Shown: positions 16,783 through 26,372, counted from the stretch's first letter. The stretch: 64,000 bases of DNA from Thalassospira sp. UBA1131 (GCF_002311515.1 NZ_DCAO01000132.1:15286-79285), one strand, 5' to 3'. Numbers and translations: made by a program. Notes: generated by a model from the sequence alone, not told the origin.

Positions 16783-16927
16783 AGACTGTCCCTTTCGATA
16801 TTCGAAACAGGGCTTGATTGCTCGAATTATTGTATTTTGCGCCCCGTGAAATGACAGTCGCAGGTCTCTGGATAAGACACTAGTGCCCGTATATGATATG
16901 CTGTGTCGCAGCACAGGGAACGCGAAA

Positions 16928-17815
16928 TTGGACATAGAAGAATTAGAAACATTTGTAGAAGTTGCTGACTCCGGGGGGATTTCTCCTGCCGCGCGTCGAC
17001 TGGGTCTCTCCAAATCAATCGTCAGTCGGAGACTTTCACGCCTGGAATCTGCGCTTGGTGTCCAGCTTCTGGCGCGCACGACCCGAGGTGCTGCACTTAC
17101 CGAGGCCGGAGTGACGTTTCGTGAACATGCTGCGCGGATTCGTGATGAATTAGAGTTGGCGAAGGACACACTGCTGCCAACCGGTGAGCTTTGCGGACGG
17201 CTTCGTATCGCCATGCCGCTTTCATTTGGTCCGACCCACTTTTCCCCTGTTCTTGCAAAAATGGCGCAACGCCATCCCCAGCTTCAAATCAATGCCTGCT
17301 ATAGTGATCGTTTCGTAGACCTTATTGCCGAGGGGTTCGATTGCGCGATCCGGCTGGGTCACCTTCCTGACTCCAACCTGATTGCAAAGCGGTTTGCACC
17401 TATTCATGGCAAGCTCGTTGCGAGCCCCTCGTACATCGAGATGTACGGTGCACCTGAAACGCCCGAAGATATTGTACTTCACCAAGCCGTTTTACAGGGT
17501 ACGGAGTCATGGCATTTGATGGACGGTGACAAAATCGTCACAGTGCAGCCGCAAGGGCGTTTCAAGTCGGACAATGGCATAGCACTGACCGCCGCTGCGG
17601 CAGAAGGTCTTGGCATTGGATGTCTTCCCAATTGCCTTACCCACGAATACTTGGTTTCCGGAGCCCTCGTTCCGGTGATGCCACAATATCCCCCAAAATC
17701 CGGAGGGGGCTTTGTGGTGCGACCACCGGGAAGTTACCCGGACCGCAAGGTGCGCATACTAACTGAAATGCTGATTGAGCATGTTCAGGCCAATCCCCAT
17801 CTCTGGGAAAAATAG
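16928..17815 (+). CDS. LysR-family regulator (YcaC-associated), copy 1
   Basis: A 295-residue LysR regulator. The helix-turn-helix is GGISPAARRLGLSKSIVSRR followed by LSRLESALGVQLLARTTRG. The effector domain starts at GRLRIAMPLSFGPTHFSPVL and contains GFDCAIRLGHLPDSNLIAKR. I start it at the TTG of LDIEELETF, which has aggga in front and aligns with the start of the second copy. An ATG fifteen codons earlier is possible but its extension is not shared. It shares long identical stretches with the LysR at 19149, so the two are recent paralogues. It probably controls the divergent YcaC-like hydrolase. Confidence 0.9.
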   Translation: MDIEELETFVEVADSGGISPAARRLGLSKSIVSRRLSRLESALGVQLLARTTRGAALTEAGVTFREHAARIRDELELAKDTLLPTGELCGRLRIAMPLSFGPTHFSPVLAKMAQRHPQLQINACYSDRFVDLIAEGFDCAIRLGHLPDSNLIAKRFAPIHGKLVASPSYIEMYGAPETPEDIVLHQAVLQGTESWHLMDGDKIVTVQPQGRFKSDNGIALTAAAAEGLGIGCLPNCLTHEYLVSGALVPVMPQYPPKSGGGFVVRPPGSYPDRKVRILTEMLIEHVQANPHLWEK

Positions 17816-18020
17816 CCCTAACAAGCCAGCAAGCGCCAACCCGGTCATCTCGGTCAGTCTTATTCCGAGCAGACATTCCACTTCGTGCGACACAGTTAAG
17901 CGCATAGCGTGACTAGCGCAGCGAAAAAACATCCGCCAGTGTGGAGTATCTTTCTGATCGGTAGTGCAATTTTGCCTGCTCGGCCTGCAAGGGCGCTAAG
18001 GACAAGTAAGGAGTGCGCGT

Positions 18021-18956
18021 ATGAGTTGGAACCCCGCATTGCAACCGGGCTGCCCCGATGATGTAGATACTGACGCGATTGAGACACTTATTGTCCCGCG
18101 TGCAAGAGACCTTGGCGATTTTGAGGTTCGTCGCGCCTTGCCTGCACCAAAGCGGCAGATGGTCGGCCCCTTCATCTTCTTTGATCAAGCTGGACCGGCA
18201 GAATTTCTGACCGGCCGAGGTGTTGATGTAAGACCACACCCGCATATCGGTCTTGGCACAGTCACGTACCTTTTCCGCGGTGATTTTCATCATCGGGATA
18301 GTACAGGGGCAGACCAGATCATTCGTCCCGGCGAGTTGAACTGGATGGTTGCCGGGCGCGGTGTATCCCACTCAGAGCGTACGTCAGCGCAAGCCCGGTC
18401 CGGGCCCAACAGTTTGTTCGGAATACAAACTTGGCTCGCACTACCCGATCAGTACGAGGATATGGCCCCGACATTCGAACACCATAATCAAGAGACGCTG
18501 CCAATAATCGAGAATTCCGGCGTCAAGCTTCGACTTATTCTCGGCAACGCCTATGGCAAGGTTGCACCTGCGACAATGCTCTCCGAGACCTTTTACGCCG
18601 ATGTGATGATCGAAGCAGGAGGTCGATTGCCTTTGCCCGACAATCACGAGGACAGAGGCATCTACATCGTCGAAGGTTCTATATTGATCGCCGGACAGGA
18701 GTATCAATCATCTCAAATGATGGTTTTCCGCCCCGGAGACAAAATCACCGTATCGGCTGGTGAGAAAGGTGCTCGTATCATGATCCTCGGCGGCGCCACC
18801 CTTGAGGGTCCACGGTACATTTGGTGGAACTTCGTTGCCTCGTCAAAAGAGCGTATCGAAGAAGCCAAGGTCGAATGGCGCGCAGCAAACTGGGGCAAAG
18901 GACGTTTCGATCTGCCTATCAATGATCGTGATGAGTACATCCCCATGCCTGATTGA
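18021..18956 (+). CDS. Pirin-family cupin protein
   Basis: A 311-residue pirin with two cupin domains. The N-terminal metal site is visible in RPHPHIGLGTVTYLF, with further ligands expected in FHHRDS and the following Glu of PGELNW. The domain also has MVAGRGVSHSE and FGIQTWLALP, both strong pirin signatures. The second cupin domain begins near ADVMIEAGGRLPLPDNHE. Pirins act as metal-dependent quercetinases or redox-sensitive regulators. aaggag precedes the ATG. It sits between two paralogous LysR genes, so one of them probably regulates it. The N-terminal 25 residues are an extension of low similarity. Confidence 0.93.
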   Translation: MSWNPALQPGCPDDVDTDAIETLIVPRARDLGDFEVRRALPAPKRQMVGPFIFFDQAGPAEFLTGRGVDVRPHPHIGLGTVTYLFRGDFHHRDSTGADQIIRPGELNWMVAGRGVSHSERTSAQARSGPNSLFGIQTWLALPDQYEDMAPTFEHHNQETLPIIENSGVKLRLILGNAYGKVAPATMLSETFYADVMIEAGGRLPLPDNHEDRGIYIVEGSILIAGQEYQSSQMMVFRPGDKITVSAGEKGARIMILGGATLEGPRYIWWNFVASSKERIEEAKVEWRAANWGKGRFDLPINDRDEYIPMPD

Positions 18957-19148
18957 GCGGCGTCGAGGATAAACCTCAAAGACAGCCAAGTCGGTCCGGG
19001 GTTGCTTTAGCACTCATTTCGAAATGTCTTTTTCTGAGATCACAACCAGTAACCGCTGTACATCTATGAGATGGATACGCTCAGTTTCGCGCGGAGTAAA
19101 CCAACATACCGTGTCGTGCTGCTGTGTCGTGAAATAGAGAATGCCAAG

Positions 19149-20045
19149 TTGAATATAGAAGACTTAGAAACATTCGTCGTGGTTGCCGATGCGGGCGGAG
19201 TTTCTCCCGCTGCAAGACGGCTAGGTGTATCCAAATCAATTGTCAGTCGCAGGCTCTTTAGGCTTGAAGCAGCGCTTGGTGTTCAGCTTCTTGCTCGAAC
19301 AACACGTGGTGCTGCCCTCACTGAATCCGGGGTTGCATTTCGTGAGCACGCCGCAAAGGTGAGTGCCGAAATCGAAATTGCGAGGGATACGATCATGCCC
19401 ACGGGGGATCTTCGAGGGCGCCTGAGAATTGCCATGCCGCTCTCATTGGGACCAACACACTTCGCCCCCGTTCTTGCGAAGATGGCGCAACGCTATCCCC
19501 AGCTTCAGCTACATGCTTGCTATAGCGACCGCATTGTTGACCTTATCGCCGAAGGTTTTGATTGCGCGATCCGGGTCGGCTACCTTGAAAATTCCAATTT
19601 GCTCGCTAAACGCATTGGGCCCGTCTATTTGAAACTGGTCGCAAGCCCGTCTTATATCGAGACACATGGAGCGCCAGAAACGCCCAAGGAAGTCATGGCG
19701 CACCAGGCTCTAATGCAGGGAACAGAGTCCTGGAAATTTATGGATTGTGACAGGGTCGTCACGGTCCAGCCACAGGGGCGCTTTAAATCCGACAACGGCA
19801 TCGCTCTTACCGCTGCGGCAACAGCCGGGCTTGGTATTGCCTACCTTCCCGACAGCTTGATCTGTGAATATTTGAGGTCGGGCGCCCTCATTACAGTTAT
19901 GACTGGGTATCCTCCGCCGCCTGCCGCGGCGTATGTTGTCCGACCACCCGGCCAGCACCCTGTGAGAAAAATCCAAGTGCTTACCGAAATGCTGATTGAG
20001 CATCTCGAACAAAATCCGTGTCTTCGGGGGAGGGCTGAAAATTGA
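19149..20045 (+). CDS. LysR-family regulator (YcaC/pirin-associated), copy 2
   Basis: A 298-residue LysR regulator, closely similar to copy 1 at 16928 over its whole length, including the helix-turn-helix (GGVSPAARRLGVSKSIVSRR) and the effector-domain start GRLRIAMPLSLGPTHFAPVL. The start is placed at the TTG of LNIEDLETF to match copy 1; a longer frame from an ATG at 19071 adds 26 residues of no family character. It lies downstream of pirin on the same strand. Nothing intact follows it for a kilobase, so its target is either itself, pirin or a distant gene. Confidence 0.88.
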   Translation: MNIEDLETFVVVADAGGVSPAARRLGVSKSIVSRRLFRLEAALGVQLLARTTRGAALTESGVAFREHAAKVSAEIEIARDTIMPTGDLRGRLRIAMPLSLGPTHFAPVLAKMAQRYPQLQLHACYSDRIVDLIAEGFDCAIRVGYLENSNLLAKRIGPVYLKLVASPSYIETHGAPETPKEVMAHQALMQGTESWKFMDCDRVVTVQPQGRFKSDNGIALTAAATAGLGIAYLPDSLICEYLRSGALITVMTGYPPPPAAAYVVRPPGQHPVRKIQVLTEMLIEHLEQNPCLRGRAEN

Positions 20046-20216
20046 GAGCAGAGCTCTGACTAACGCGTAGAACTACATCTCAAAACGAATAAGAATTTAT
20101 CTATGCAGTATTGAGCCGAACTGCAAAAACGCTCCCTACTCTAAACGCCATGAGGCACAACGGCAGTTTGTCATTTCGCTCAATTTAGAGGGTATGACGA
20201 ACCGTATGTTTGAAAT

Positions 20217-20464
20217 TGTCAGCTTTTCTGTCAATTATGCAGGTTTTTGTCATCTTTTGTGACAATCGATGACAACTTATCTGGCAATCGAAAATGCTAA
20301 CCAACTGATTTTTCAAGAAGTCGAATTTCACCTTTTGTGGCACCTGACAGTCATATAATATGATTATTTCCCGTGGTAACCTTTATCCTCATTCCAATCA
20401 TCATACTTTAATGCACCGTTCCTCCCCGAGTGCCTGTCATAGTTCGGGGGCCTGCAGTGACTGC
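20217..20464 (+). repeat. TGTCA-box repeat, copy R1
   Basis: The first 73 bases match R2 (26373-26445) at 69 positions; similarity resumes around 20322-20350 and again at 20434-20464 (tgtcatagttcggggg). The element carries TGTCA/TGACA pentamers mostly spaced 7 bases apart. It occupies the gap after the second LysR gene; no gene is seen between 20046 and 20475. Confidence 0.8.
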
Positions 20465-20475
20465 GTTTGCTGGAG

Positions 20476-20814
20476 CTACGTCAGAAGGCTCTTCGAATAA
20501 TCGAACCCGTCCAGATATTTTGCCTGAATGAATCGCATGAAACGGTCATGAAACTAGCGGGTATGGGCGTGTGCGAGTTGATCGGCCTTTTCTGTATCCT
20601 TGATGCGGATGGCTTCGATCATGTCGGCATGTTCTGATGTCAGCAGAGCTTCTTCTGGTGATGACGACAGGTAGTCAAAATGCATGTGCAATAGACGTCG
20701 CCCTTCATCGAGCATGCGGGCATAGCCTTGCTTGAAGTATGGGTTTCCGCCGGCGGTTGCGATTGCGACATGGAAATCCCGATTGGACGCGGACATGCTC
20801 AGATAGTCGTTGGT
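20476..20814 (-). pseudogene. Remnant of a GntR/FadR-type regulator (FCD domain, C-terminal half)
   Basis: On the minus strand a reading frame encodes NDYLSMSASNRDFHVAIA and AGGNPYFKQGYARMLDEGRR, typical of the ligand-binding FCD domain. After LAHAHTR a TAG at 20554-20556 interrupts the frame, but translation in the same frame continues with FHDRFMRFIQAKYLDGFDYS up to a second stop at 20476-20478. That continuation is the expected FCD C-terminus. The N-terminal DNA-binding domain is missing beyond about 20814. So the gene is both truncated and broken by a stop. The parental GntR gene is not in this window. Confidence 0.75.
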
Positions 20815-20879
20815 CTTGCACCGACATGATATTATGCACCGAGCATCCCATTTCAGTCACTACCGTGCTGACGCTTTAT

Positions 20880-20987
20880 TTCGTTGCTACAGCGTCGGTT
20901 GAGGTGAAAACCGGTAAACGTCGTATCATCGAGTTCTTGCTTTCGCCCGTGATGAAGTACGGGGATGAGTCCCTCCGTGAACGTTAG
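20880..20987 (+). pseudogene. C-terminal remnant of a HlyD-type type I secretion adaptor
   Basis: The last 30 or so codons before the TAG at 20985-20987 read ASVEVKTGKRRIIEFLLSPV then MKYGDESLRER. This is the characteristic C-terminus of HlyD/LapC-type membrane fusion proteins (…KTGxRRVIEYxLSP…ESLRER). Upstream the frame loses any HlyD character and runs into the antisense of the GntR remnant, so the rest of the gene has been deleted. It lies directly upstream of a large type I-secreted-type protein gene, which suggests that a complete secretion locus once stood here. Confidence 0.75.
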
Positions 20988-21342
20988 GGGATATGGGGAT
21001 GTGGTGGTTTTGGAGCTACCAGAAATTCCCATTGCAATGGTCTGCTAAGCTCCGGCTATTTTGACATAGCGAGGAGTATTAGAGGTTATTATTTGCCAGA
21101 AACTCACGCTATACCTATGAGTGTTTATTTATACTAATAATAAACCTAAAGCATAGCCATAACTTCAAATGCAATCTTTAATTGTTAACTTGACTCTCCT
21201 TTAATTACAGGTCGTAGTATCTTTTATCCTTCTGATAGATATGGCTTTTCCGGAAGGCGGAGGCGGTTTTTGTCTAAAGGATACCAATTACGGTTCTTAT
21301 ATCAGAGATGTAAAATTTCCTTTGCTAACCGGAGAATGGTCG
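20988..21342. other. AT-rich leader before the giant surface protein gene
   Basis: About 350 bases, clearly richer in A/T than the coding regions around it. A TTGACA at 21061-21066 could be a -35 element, but I see no good -10 at 16-18 bases. No gene supported apart from a possible 34-codon extension of the following protein. Confidence 0.4.
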
Positions 21343-24300
21343 ATGTCAGTGAGCAGTTTGAACTGGGGTTCTGGTGGGATTGTCGGAGCCATCAATGAAT
21401 TGATGGATAACGTCACAGGTGAGTCGCAAATTACCCATTCAGCGTTGGGGCTCATTTCCTTTTCCGATGTCGACATTGACCGGTATCACAGTATCACCGT
21501 GACAGGTCCTGATGGGGCTATTGGCGGATTTACCGCTATGGTTGCTGACCCGGCGACGGGTGACGGCTCAGGGACGGTTCTTTGGCAATATTCTGTTCCA
21601 GATGCGGCGACAGAGCATCTTGGCGAAGGTGAGACCGTAACCGAGGTCTTCACCATGCATTTGACAGATGATCAGGGCGAAGAAGTTACGCAGGACGTAA
21701 CTGTTACGGTTACTGGCAAAAACGATGCGCCGGAAATCATCGCGCACTCCCCTGATGTAACGATTACCGCATTGGCTGACGGTTCAGAAGGGGAAGGTGA
21801 GGCTACGCACACTGCGACGGGTTCTGTTGAGTTCGATGATCTTGACCTCACAGACTCTCATACCCTGACCGTTTTTTCGCCATATGGACACAGAGGCGAG
21901 CTTGTTGCCAACATCGTGCAGTCCGCAACAGGTGACGGCACGGGGGTGATTGAATGGAGCTATGTCGTTTCTGATGGTTCACTGGACGATCTGTCGTCTG
22001 GCGATACTTTTATTGAGAATTTCCTGCTGCAGATCGATGATGGACACGGTGGTGTTGTCCTGACGTCTGTGAACGTGACATTGAGCGCGCCGGAAAACGC
22101 AGCCCCGGTCATTTCAGCCGACATCAGTGCTGCTCTTTCTGAAGATGATGCACCGACGATTATCAATTTGCTCGCCAACGCAAGCGACAGCGACGGGGAT
22201 GACCTTGATGTTCACAATGCGTCGATCAGCGTAAGTGATGGACGTCCTCTGGCCTATTCCCTGAGCTCGGAAACAGGTGGTCTGGCCTTTGATCCCGGCC
22301 AGTTCAATTACCTGACGGAAGGCGAAAGCGTAACAATCACCGTTTCTTATAATGTGACCGATGGATCGGCGACGGTGCCGGCTTCTGCGGTTATCGTCAT
22401 AGAAGGGCGCAATGATGGTCCGGTCGCCGTTCAAGATGTGGTGCTGGCAACCGAAGATACGACAACCTCACCGGTTACAGGCAATGTTCTGTCGAACGAT
22501 ACAGATGTGGATGGCGATGCCCTTGAGGTCATTTCCGTAAATGGGGAGGCCGGGTATGTCGGGCAGCAGATCAATGGTGTTTATGGCCTGATCACAATCG
22601 GTGCGAATGGCAGCTACAGCTATGTTCTTGATAATGCGCGTCAGGCTGTTCAGGAACTGGCCGAAGGGCAGGTTGTTAGCGAAAGTTTCAGCTATCAGAT
22701 CCGTGATGAACATGGCGAAACAGCCATTGCTTCAGTTGAAGTCACAGTGGTTGGAACGAATGACAGTCCTGTTGTTGCAGGCGTTGACCTTGGTGAGGTT
22801 GACGATGACGAAACCCGTATCATTACCGCAGCGGAGCTATTGGCAAACAGCAGCGATATTGATGGTGATGCTCTGTCGGTTGTTTCCGTCTCTATCGCTG
22901 CCGAAGCAGGGTCGGTCTATGACAATGGTGACGGGACTTGGACCTTTGTCCCCCAACTGGGTTATGTTCAGGATGATGTACAGATCGAATTCGTCGTCTC
23001 TGACGGCACTGCGGAAACCACTGGAACGGCATCTATCGATGTGCTTCTGGGGAATGAAGCACCCGTTGCCGGTGATGACACGGTAGATGTATCTGCGAAT
23101 GCGCCGACGGTGATTTCAGCAGAAGACCTTCTTGCCAATGATCAAGACGTTGATGGTGATGCTCTTGAGATTGTGTCGGTTGAGGCTGGCGCGCATGGCA
23201 CGGTGGCGCTGGATGAGGACGGGAATGTGGTCTTCACGCCGGAAGATGGCTACACGGGCGATGCGTCCTTTAGTTACACGGTCTCAGATGGACAAGGTGG
23301 AACAGATAGCGCGACGGTGCAGGTTTCTGTTACGGAAGTCCAGGATGAGGGCGGCAATGTCACCCCGAATGCCTCCGAGGTCTGGGACACGGCACAGCTG
23401 TCCAACGGTGGTCAGGTTGTTATCTGGCACAATGGTGAGGGGCTGACGGGATCAAACATCTATGCCGGAGACGGCAGCGTTGTCAAAAGTCATTACAGAT
23501 TGCCAGGTGATCCGACCAATCTTGCGGAATTGAAGGTCGAAGGCCTCGCCAATGGTGGCTTTGTTGTTGCGGGATTAAACAGTAACAATCGCGTTGTATT
23601 TGCCGTCTATAATAATGAGGGTCTGCTCTCGCGTTCATGGCAGCCGGTAATTTCCGAGAGTTATCCGCATGGAGTGCCTGATATCATCGCCACGCAAGGT
23701 GGTGGTTTTACGTTGGTGATGCATGGAAATCGAGGCACCTCTACACGCTGGGACACTTTGGGACGCCGTTATGACGCAAATGGGAATGCGTTAGGTGATG
23801 TCTTTGAAATAAATGCACCAATTAATGGCGATACTCACGCGAATGGAATTGAGCTCGCCGATGGTAGGTTGATGCTGTTTTCTGTCCACAGGCTTCCCAA
23901 TAATTGGCAGGTTACGGGTCAGGTCTTCTCTGCAGAAGGTTCAGCATTGGGTGAAGCGTTTGACGTCGCTTCCTCGACCTCCGGGATTGACGATTTTGTC
24001 GTTGCGCCGATCCGCCTTAATGACGGGCGAATTGCGCTCACGGTTGGTGGGGAACTCCACATTTACAGTGTCGATGGCACTAACAGTGTCGTTGAAGATG
24101 TAACAGTATCGTTTGGCGAACTCGGTGGCAGTGCCATTTCTGATCTGGTTGCCTTGGCTGATGGCGGCGTGTTTGTCCTTTATACCCGGGAGGAAGGGGA
24201 TGAATATCAGGTCTTTGGTCAGCGCTATGATGCAAGTGGCAACCTTGTCGGTGACGAAGTTGTATTCGGAGAGCTGTCGGTAGGCTCTGAGACGATGGCG

Positions 24301-26262
24301 CGTTTGGAGCCTTCGACGGATGGCGGGGCTGACGTTGTCTACCTGAGTAACGGTACCCATCTCACGCGGATCCATGTTGAGCCGGAAGTTACCGGAGAAA
24401 CGGTTGATCGTGCGCAGTTCCGAGACGAACAGCATGCTCCTGTCGCGGCTGACGACGCGGTAGAGGTGACTGCGGATTTAACGACAGTGATCTCAGCATC
24501 AGACCTTCTTTCCAACGATCAGGATGCGGACGGAGATACGCTTGAGATTGTGTCGGTCGAGGCTGGCGAACATGGCGCGGTATCGCTGGATGAGAACGGG
24601 AATGTCGTTTTTACGCCCAACGCCGGATACACAGGCGGAGCTTCATTCAGTTACACTGTTTCCGATGGAGCCGGAGGTCTGGATAGGGCAACTGTGATCG
24701 TCGATGTTGTTCCATTAGAAATCAATAGTACAGCGGTCGACACCACCATTGATCTTTGGGACGTCGCGCAGTTGGCGAATGGCAATGAAGTTTCAGTATG
24801 GCGTTCATCTGGTGACGAAGGTATTTACGCCACTATTTATCGAGCGGATGGCTCTTACGAGAGGGAAGCTGCACTTCTTTCAGAAACAACTCGAGTTCTC
24901 ACGCAATTGCATGTGGAAGGTCTTGCCGATGGTGGTTTTGTTGTAGCTGGAAGGACTAATGATATCGTCACTTTCTCGATTTATGACGCGTCGGGGAATA
25001 TGACGAGCGATTGGCAAACTGCTACTGGTGAAGATCCTGCGCAAATATACAGTGAATATTCGCAAAGAGACCCTGAAATCATTGCCCTAAGAGGTGGTGG
25101 GTTCTTGTTGACGCTCTCCGACAAGCGGCCGGAAAACTTGATAGATTATGATATCCTGGTGAAGCGTTATGACGCAGACGGCAACGCTATGGGGGATGGG
25201 TTTAAAATTTCCTCATCTTCTCATGACTATCAATCGAATGGCATTGAGCTGCCTGATGGGCGTTTAATGCTGTTTGTAGTGTCGGCACTGAATGAATGGT
25301 CTGTAACAGCGCAAATATTTTCTCTCGCTGGAGAGGCTCTCGGGGATGCAGAAACGGTATGGCAAGAGCCTGTAGGCAATTCCTCAGTTGAAAACTATGA
25401 TGCAACGCCGATTCTACTTGTTGATGGGCGAGTGGCCTTGATTGTTCGAAACCAATTTCATGTTTATAGCGTCGATGCAGATAACGCTATTACGCTTGAT
25501 TTTTCGATCGACATTAACACCGGAGATGTTGGGCCGAGAGATTTTTTGGTTTCAGATATGGTTGCATTAGAGGATGGCGGCATCTTTGCGGTGATGATAC
25601 GCAAAGATGGTGCGGAGTATGAAGTTTATGGGCAACGTTACGATGCGAATGGAGAGCCGATAAGTGAAGAGTTGGTCTTTGATCGGTTTAGCGGTGAAAT
25701 GTCTGTGCGGCTTGAACCTGCAGAAGATGGTGGCGCCTATGTTACCTATCTCAACGCAGATGGATCGGCTTCGAGCCTGAATAGGATCCACGTCAACTCT
25801 TCGCTTACCGGCGATACGGCGACACGGGGTCAGTATCGAAACGATACGCCGATAGGAAATGATATGATGTCAGGAGATGATAGCGCTGATACATTCATCT
25901 TTGGTAATGGTGGCGACGCAGATGTAATTTTGGACGCAGACAACAGCGACCATATCGAGATGACATCGGGGGTGGATGCTGAAGATGTATGGTTCCTGCA
26001 AAATGGTGAAGATCTGGTGATCCAATTGCTTGGCCACCAAGACAATTTGACGGTCTCAGATTGGTTTGACGGAACTGGTAACCATTTGGTCAATTACATC
26101 GAACTTGGTTCAGGTGCATCGCTTGATGGAGCAAATGTTCAGGCCTTGGTTGATGCCATGTCAGTGTTCGGCGTCGGAGATGTAATTGCAGATACAATTG
26201 ATCGTAACAGTGAAGCGTTCTCGAATGTGCAAACTGTGATTGCCGCAAATTGGCAGAACTAG
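21343..26262 (+). CDS. Giant VCBS/cadherin-like RTX-type surface protein
   Basis: A 1639-residue, acidic, repeat-built protein of the type I-secreted adhesin kind. Residues about 33-130 and 131-250 are VCBS repeats (SFSDVDIDRYHSITV, EFDDLDLTDSHTLTV). Residues 251-570 hold three more VCBS/cadherin-like units with SNDTDVDGDALEV-type calcium motifs. A 450-residue module then occurs twice (about 571-1025 and 1030-1495): a cadherin-like domain followed by a beta-propeller-like block with LADGRLMLF and GQRYDANG motifs. The C-terminus (1502-1639) has DSADTFIFGNGGDAD and a DLVIQLLGHQDNLTVSDWF RTX-associated domain, where a type I signal is expected. I prefer the ATG at 21343 (ggaga upstream) over 21241. 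It may be 5'-truncated. Confidence 0.85.
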   Translation: MSVSSLNWGSGGIVGAINELMDNVTGESQITHSALGLISFSDVDIDRYHSITVTGPDGAIGGFTAMVADPATGDGSGTVLWQYSVPDAATEHLGEGETVTEVFTMHLTDDQGEEVTQDVTVTVTGKNDAPEIIAHSPDVTITALADGSEGEGEATHTATGSVEFDDLDLTDSHTLTVFSPYGHRGELVANIVQSATGDGTGVIEWSYVVSDGSLDDLSSGDTFIENFLLQIDDGHGGVVLTSVNVTLSAPENAAPVISADISAALSEDDAPTIINLLANASDSDGDDLDVHNASISVSDGRPLAYSLSSETGGLAFDPGQFNYLTEGESVTITVSYNVTDGSATVPASAVIVIEGRNDGPVAVQDVVLATEDTTTSPVTGNVLSNDTDVDGDALEVISVNGEAGYVGQQINGVYGLITIGANGSYSYVLDNARQAVQELAEGQVVSESFSYQIRDEHGETAIASVEVTVVGTNDSPVVAGVDLGEVDDDETRIITAAELLANSSDIDGDALSVVSVSIAAEAGSVYDNGDGTWTFVPQLGYVQDDVQIEFVVSDGTAETTGTASIDVLLGNEAPVAGDDTVDVSANAPTVISAEDLLANDQDVDGDALEIVSVEAGAHGTVALDEDGNVVFTPEDGYTGDASFSYTVSDGQGGTDSATVQVSVTEVQDEGGNVTPNASEVWDTAQLSNGGQVVIWHNGEGLTGSNIYAGDGSVVKSHYRLPGDPTNLAELKVEGLANGGFVVAGLNSNNRVVFAVYNNEGLLSRSWQPVISESYPHGVPDIIATQGGGFTLVMHGNRGTSTRWDTLGRRYDANGNALGDVFEINAPINGDTHANGIELADGRLMLFSVHRLPNNWQVTGQVFSAEGSALGEAFDVASSTSGIDDFVVAPIRLNDGRIALTVGGELHIYSVDGTNSVVEDVTVSFGELGGSAISDLVALADGGVFVLYTREEGDEYQVFGQRYDASGNLVGDEVVFGELSVGSETMARLEPSTDGGADVVYLSNGTHLTRIHVEPEVTGETVDRAQFRDEQHAPVAADDAVEVTADLTTVISASDLLSNDQDADGDTLEIVSVEAGEHGAVSLDENGNVVFTPNAGYTGGASFSYTVSDGAGGLDRATVIVDVVPLEINSTAVDTTIDLWDVAQLANGNEVSVWRSSGDEGIYATIYRADGSYEREAALLSETTRVLTQLHVEGLADGGFVVAGRTNDIVTFSIYDASGNMTSDWQTATGEDPAQIYSEYSQRDPEIIALRGGGFLLTLSDKRPENLIDYDILVKRYDADGNAMGDGFKISSSSHDYQSNGIELPDGRLMLFVVSALNEWSVTAQIFSLAGEALGDAETVWQEPVGNSSVENYDATPILLVDGRVALIVRNQFHVYSVDADNAITLDFSIDINTGDVGPRDFLVSDMVALEDGGIFAVMIRKDGAEYEVYGQRYDANGEPISEELVFDRFSGEMSVRLEPAEDGGAYVTYLNADGSASSLNRIHVNSSLTGDTATRGQYRNDTPIGNDMMSGDDSADTFIFGNGGDADVILDADNSDHIEMTSGVDAEDVWFLQNGEDLVIQLLGHQDNLTVSDWFDGTGNHLVNYIELGSGASLDGANVQALVDAMSVFGVGDVIADTIDRNSEAFSNVQTVIAANWQN

Positions 26263-26299
26263 CGATATTACCGACTAGGACATTAGTACGCATTTAGAC

Positions 26300-26348
26300 C
26301 AGATCAATCCCGTCTCTTCAAAAGATTTGATGAGAGGGGATTGATCTG
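26300..26348 (+). terminator. Long hairpin after the giant surface protein gene
   Basis: A 17-bp stem with one mismatch (26300-26316 with 26332-26348, core cagatcaatccc/ggggattgatctg) lies 38 bases after the stop. The T-tract after it is weak (agcattt). It is the likely transcript end of the surface protein gene. Confidence 0.6.
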
Positions 26349-26372
26349 AGCATTTCGCTGGAAAATGAAAAA

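Noticed and set aside
16783..17214. N-terminal extension of the second YcaC-like hydrolase
   Set aside because: The extra 143 codons are antisense to the LysR gene and the true start has a good ribosome site at 16782.
20217..20350. The TGTCA arrays as PhoB (pho box) sites
   Set aside because: Pho boxes use CTGTCA repeats every 11 bases in one direction. Here the step is mostly 12 and both orientations occur, so the match is only partial.
20335..20365. TGGCAC at the end of R1 and R2 as a sigma-54 -24 element
   Set aside because: No TTGC follows at the required spacing in any copy.
20739..20987. An intact 82-residue gene ending in the HlyD-like sequence
   Set aside because: Its first half is antisense to the GntR remnant with no family character; only the last 30-odd codons are HlyD-like, so it is a remnant.
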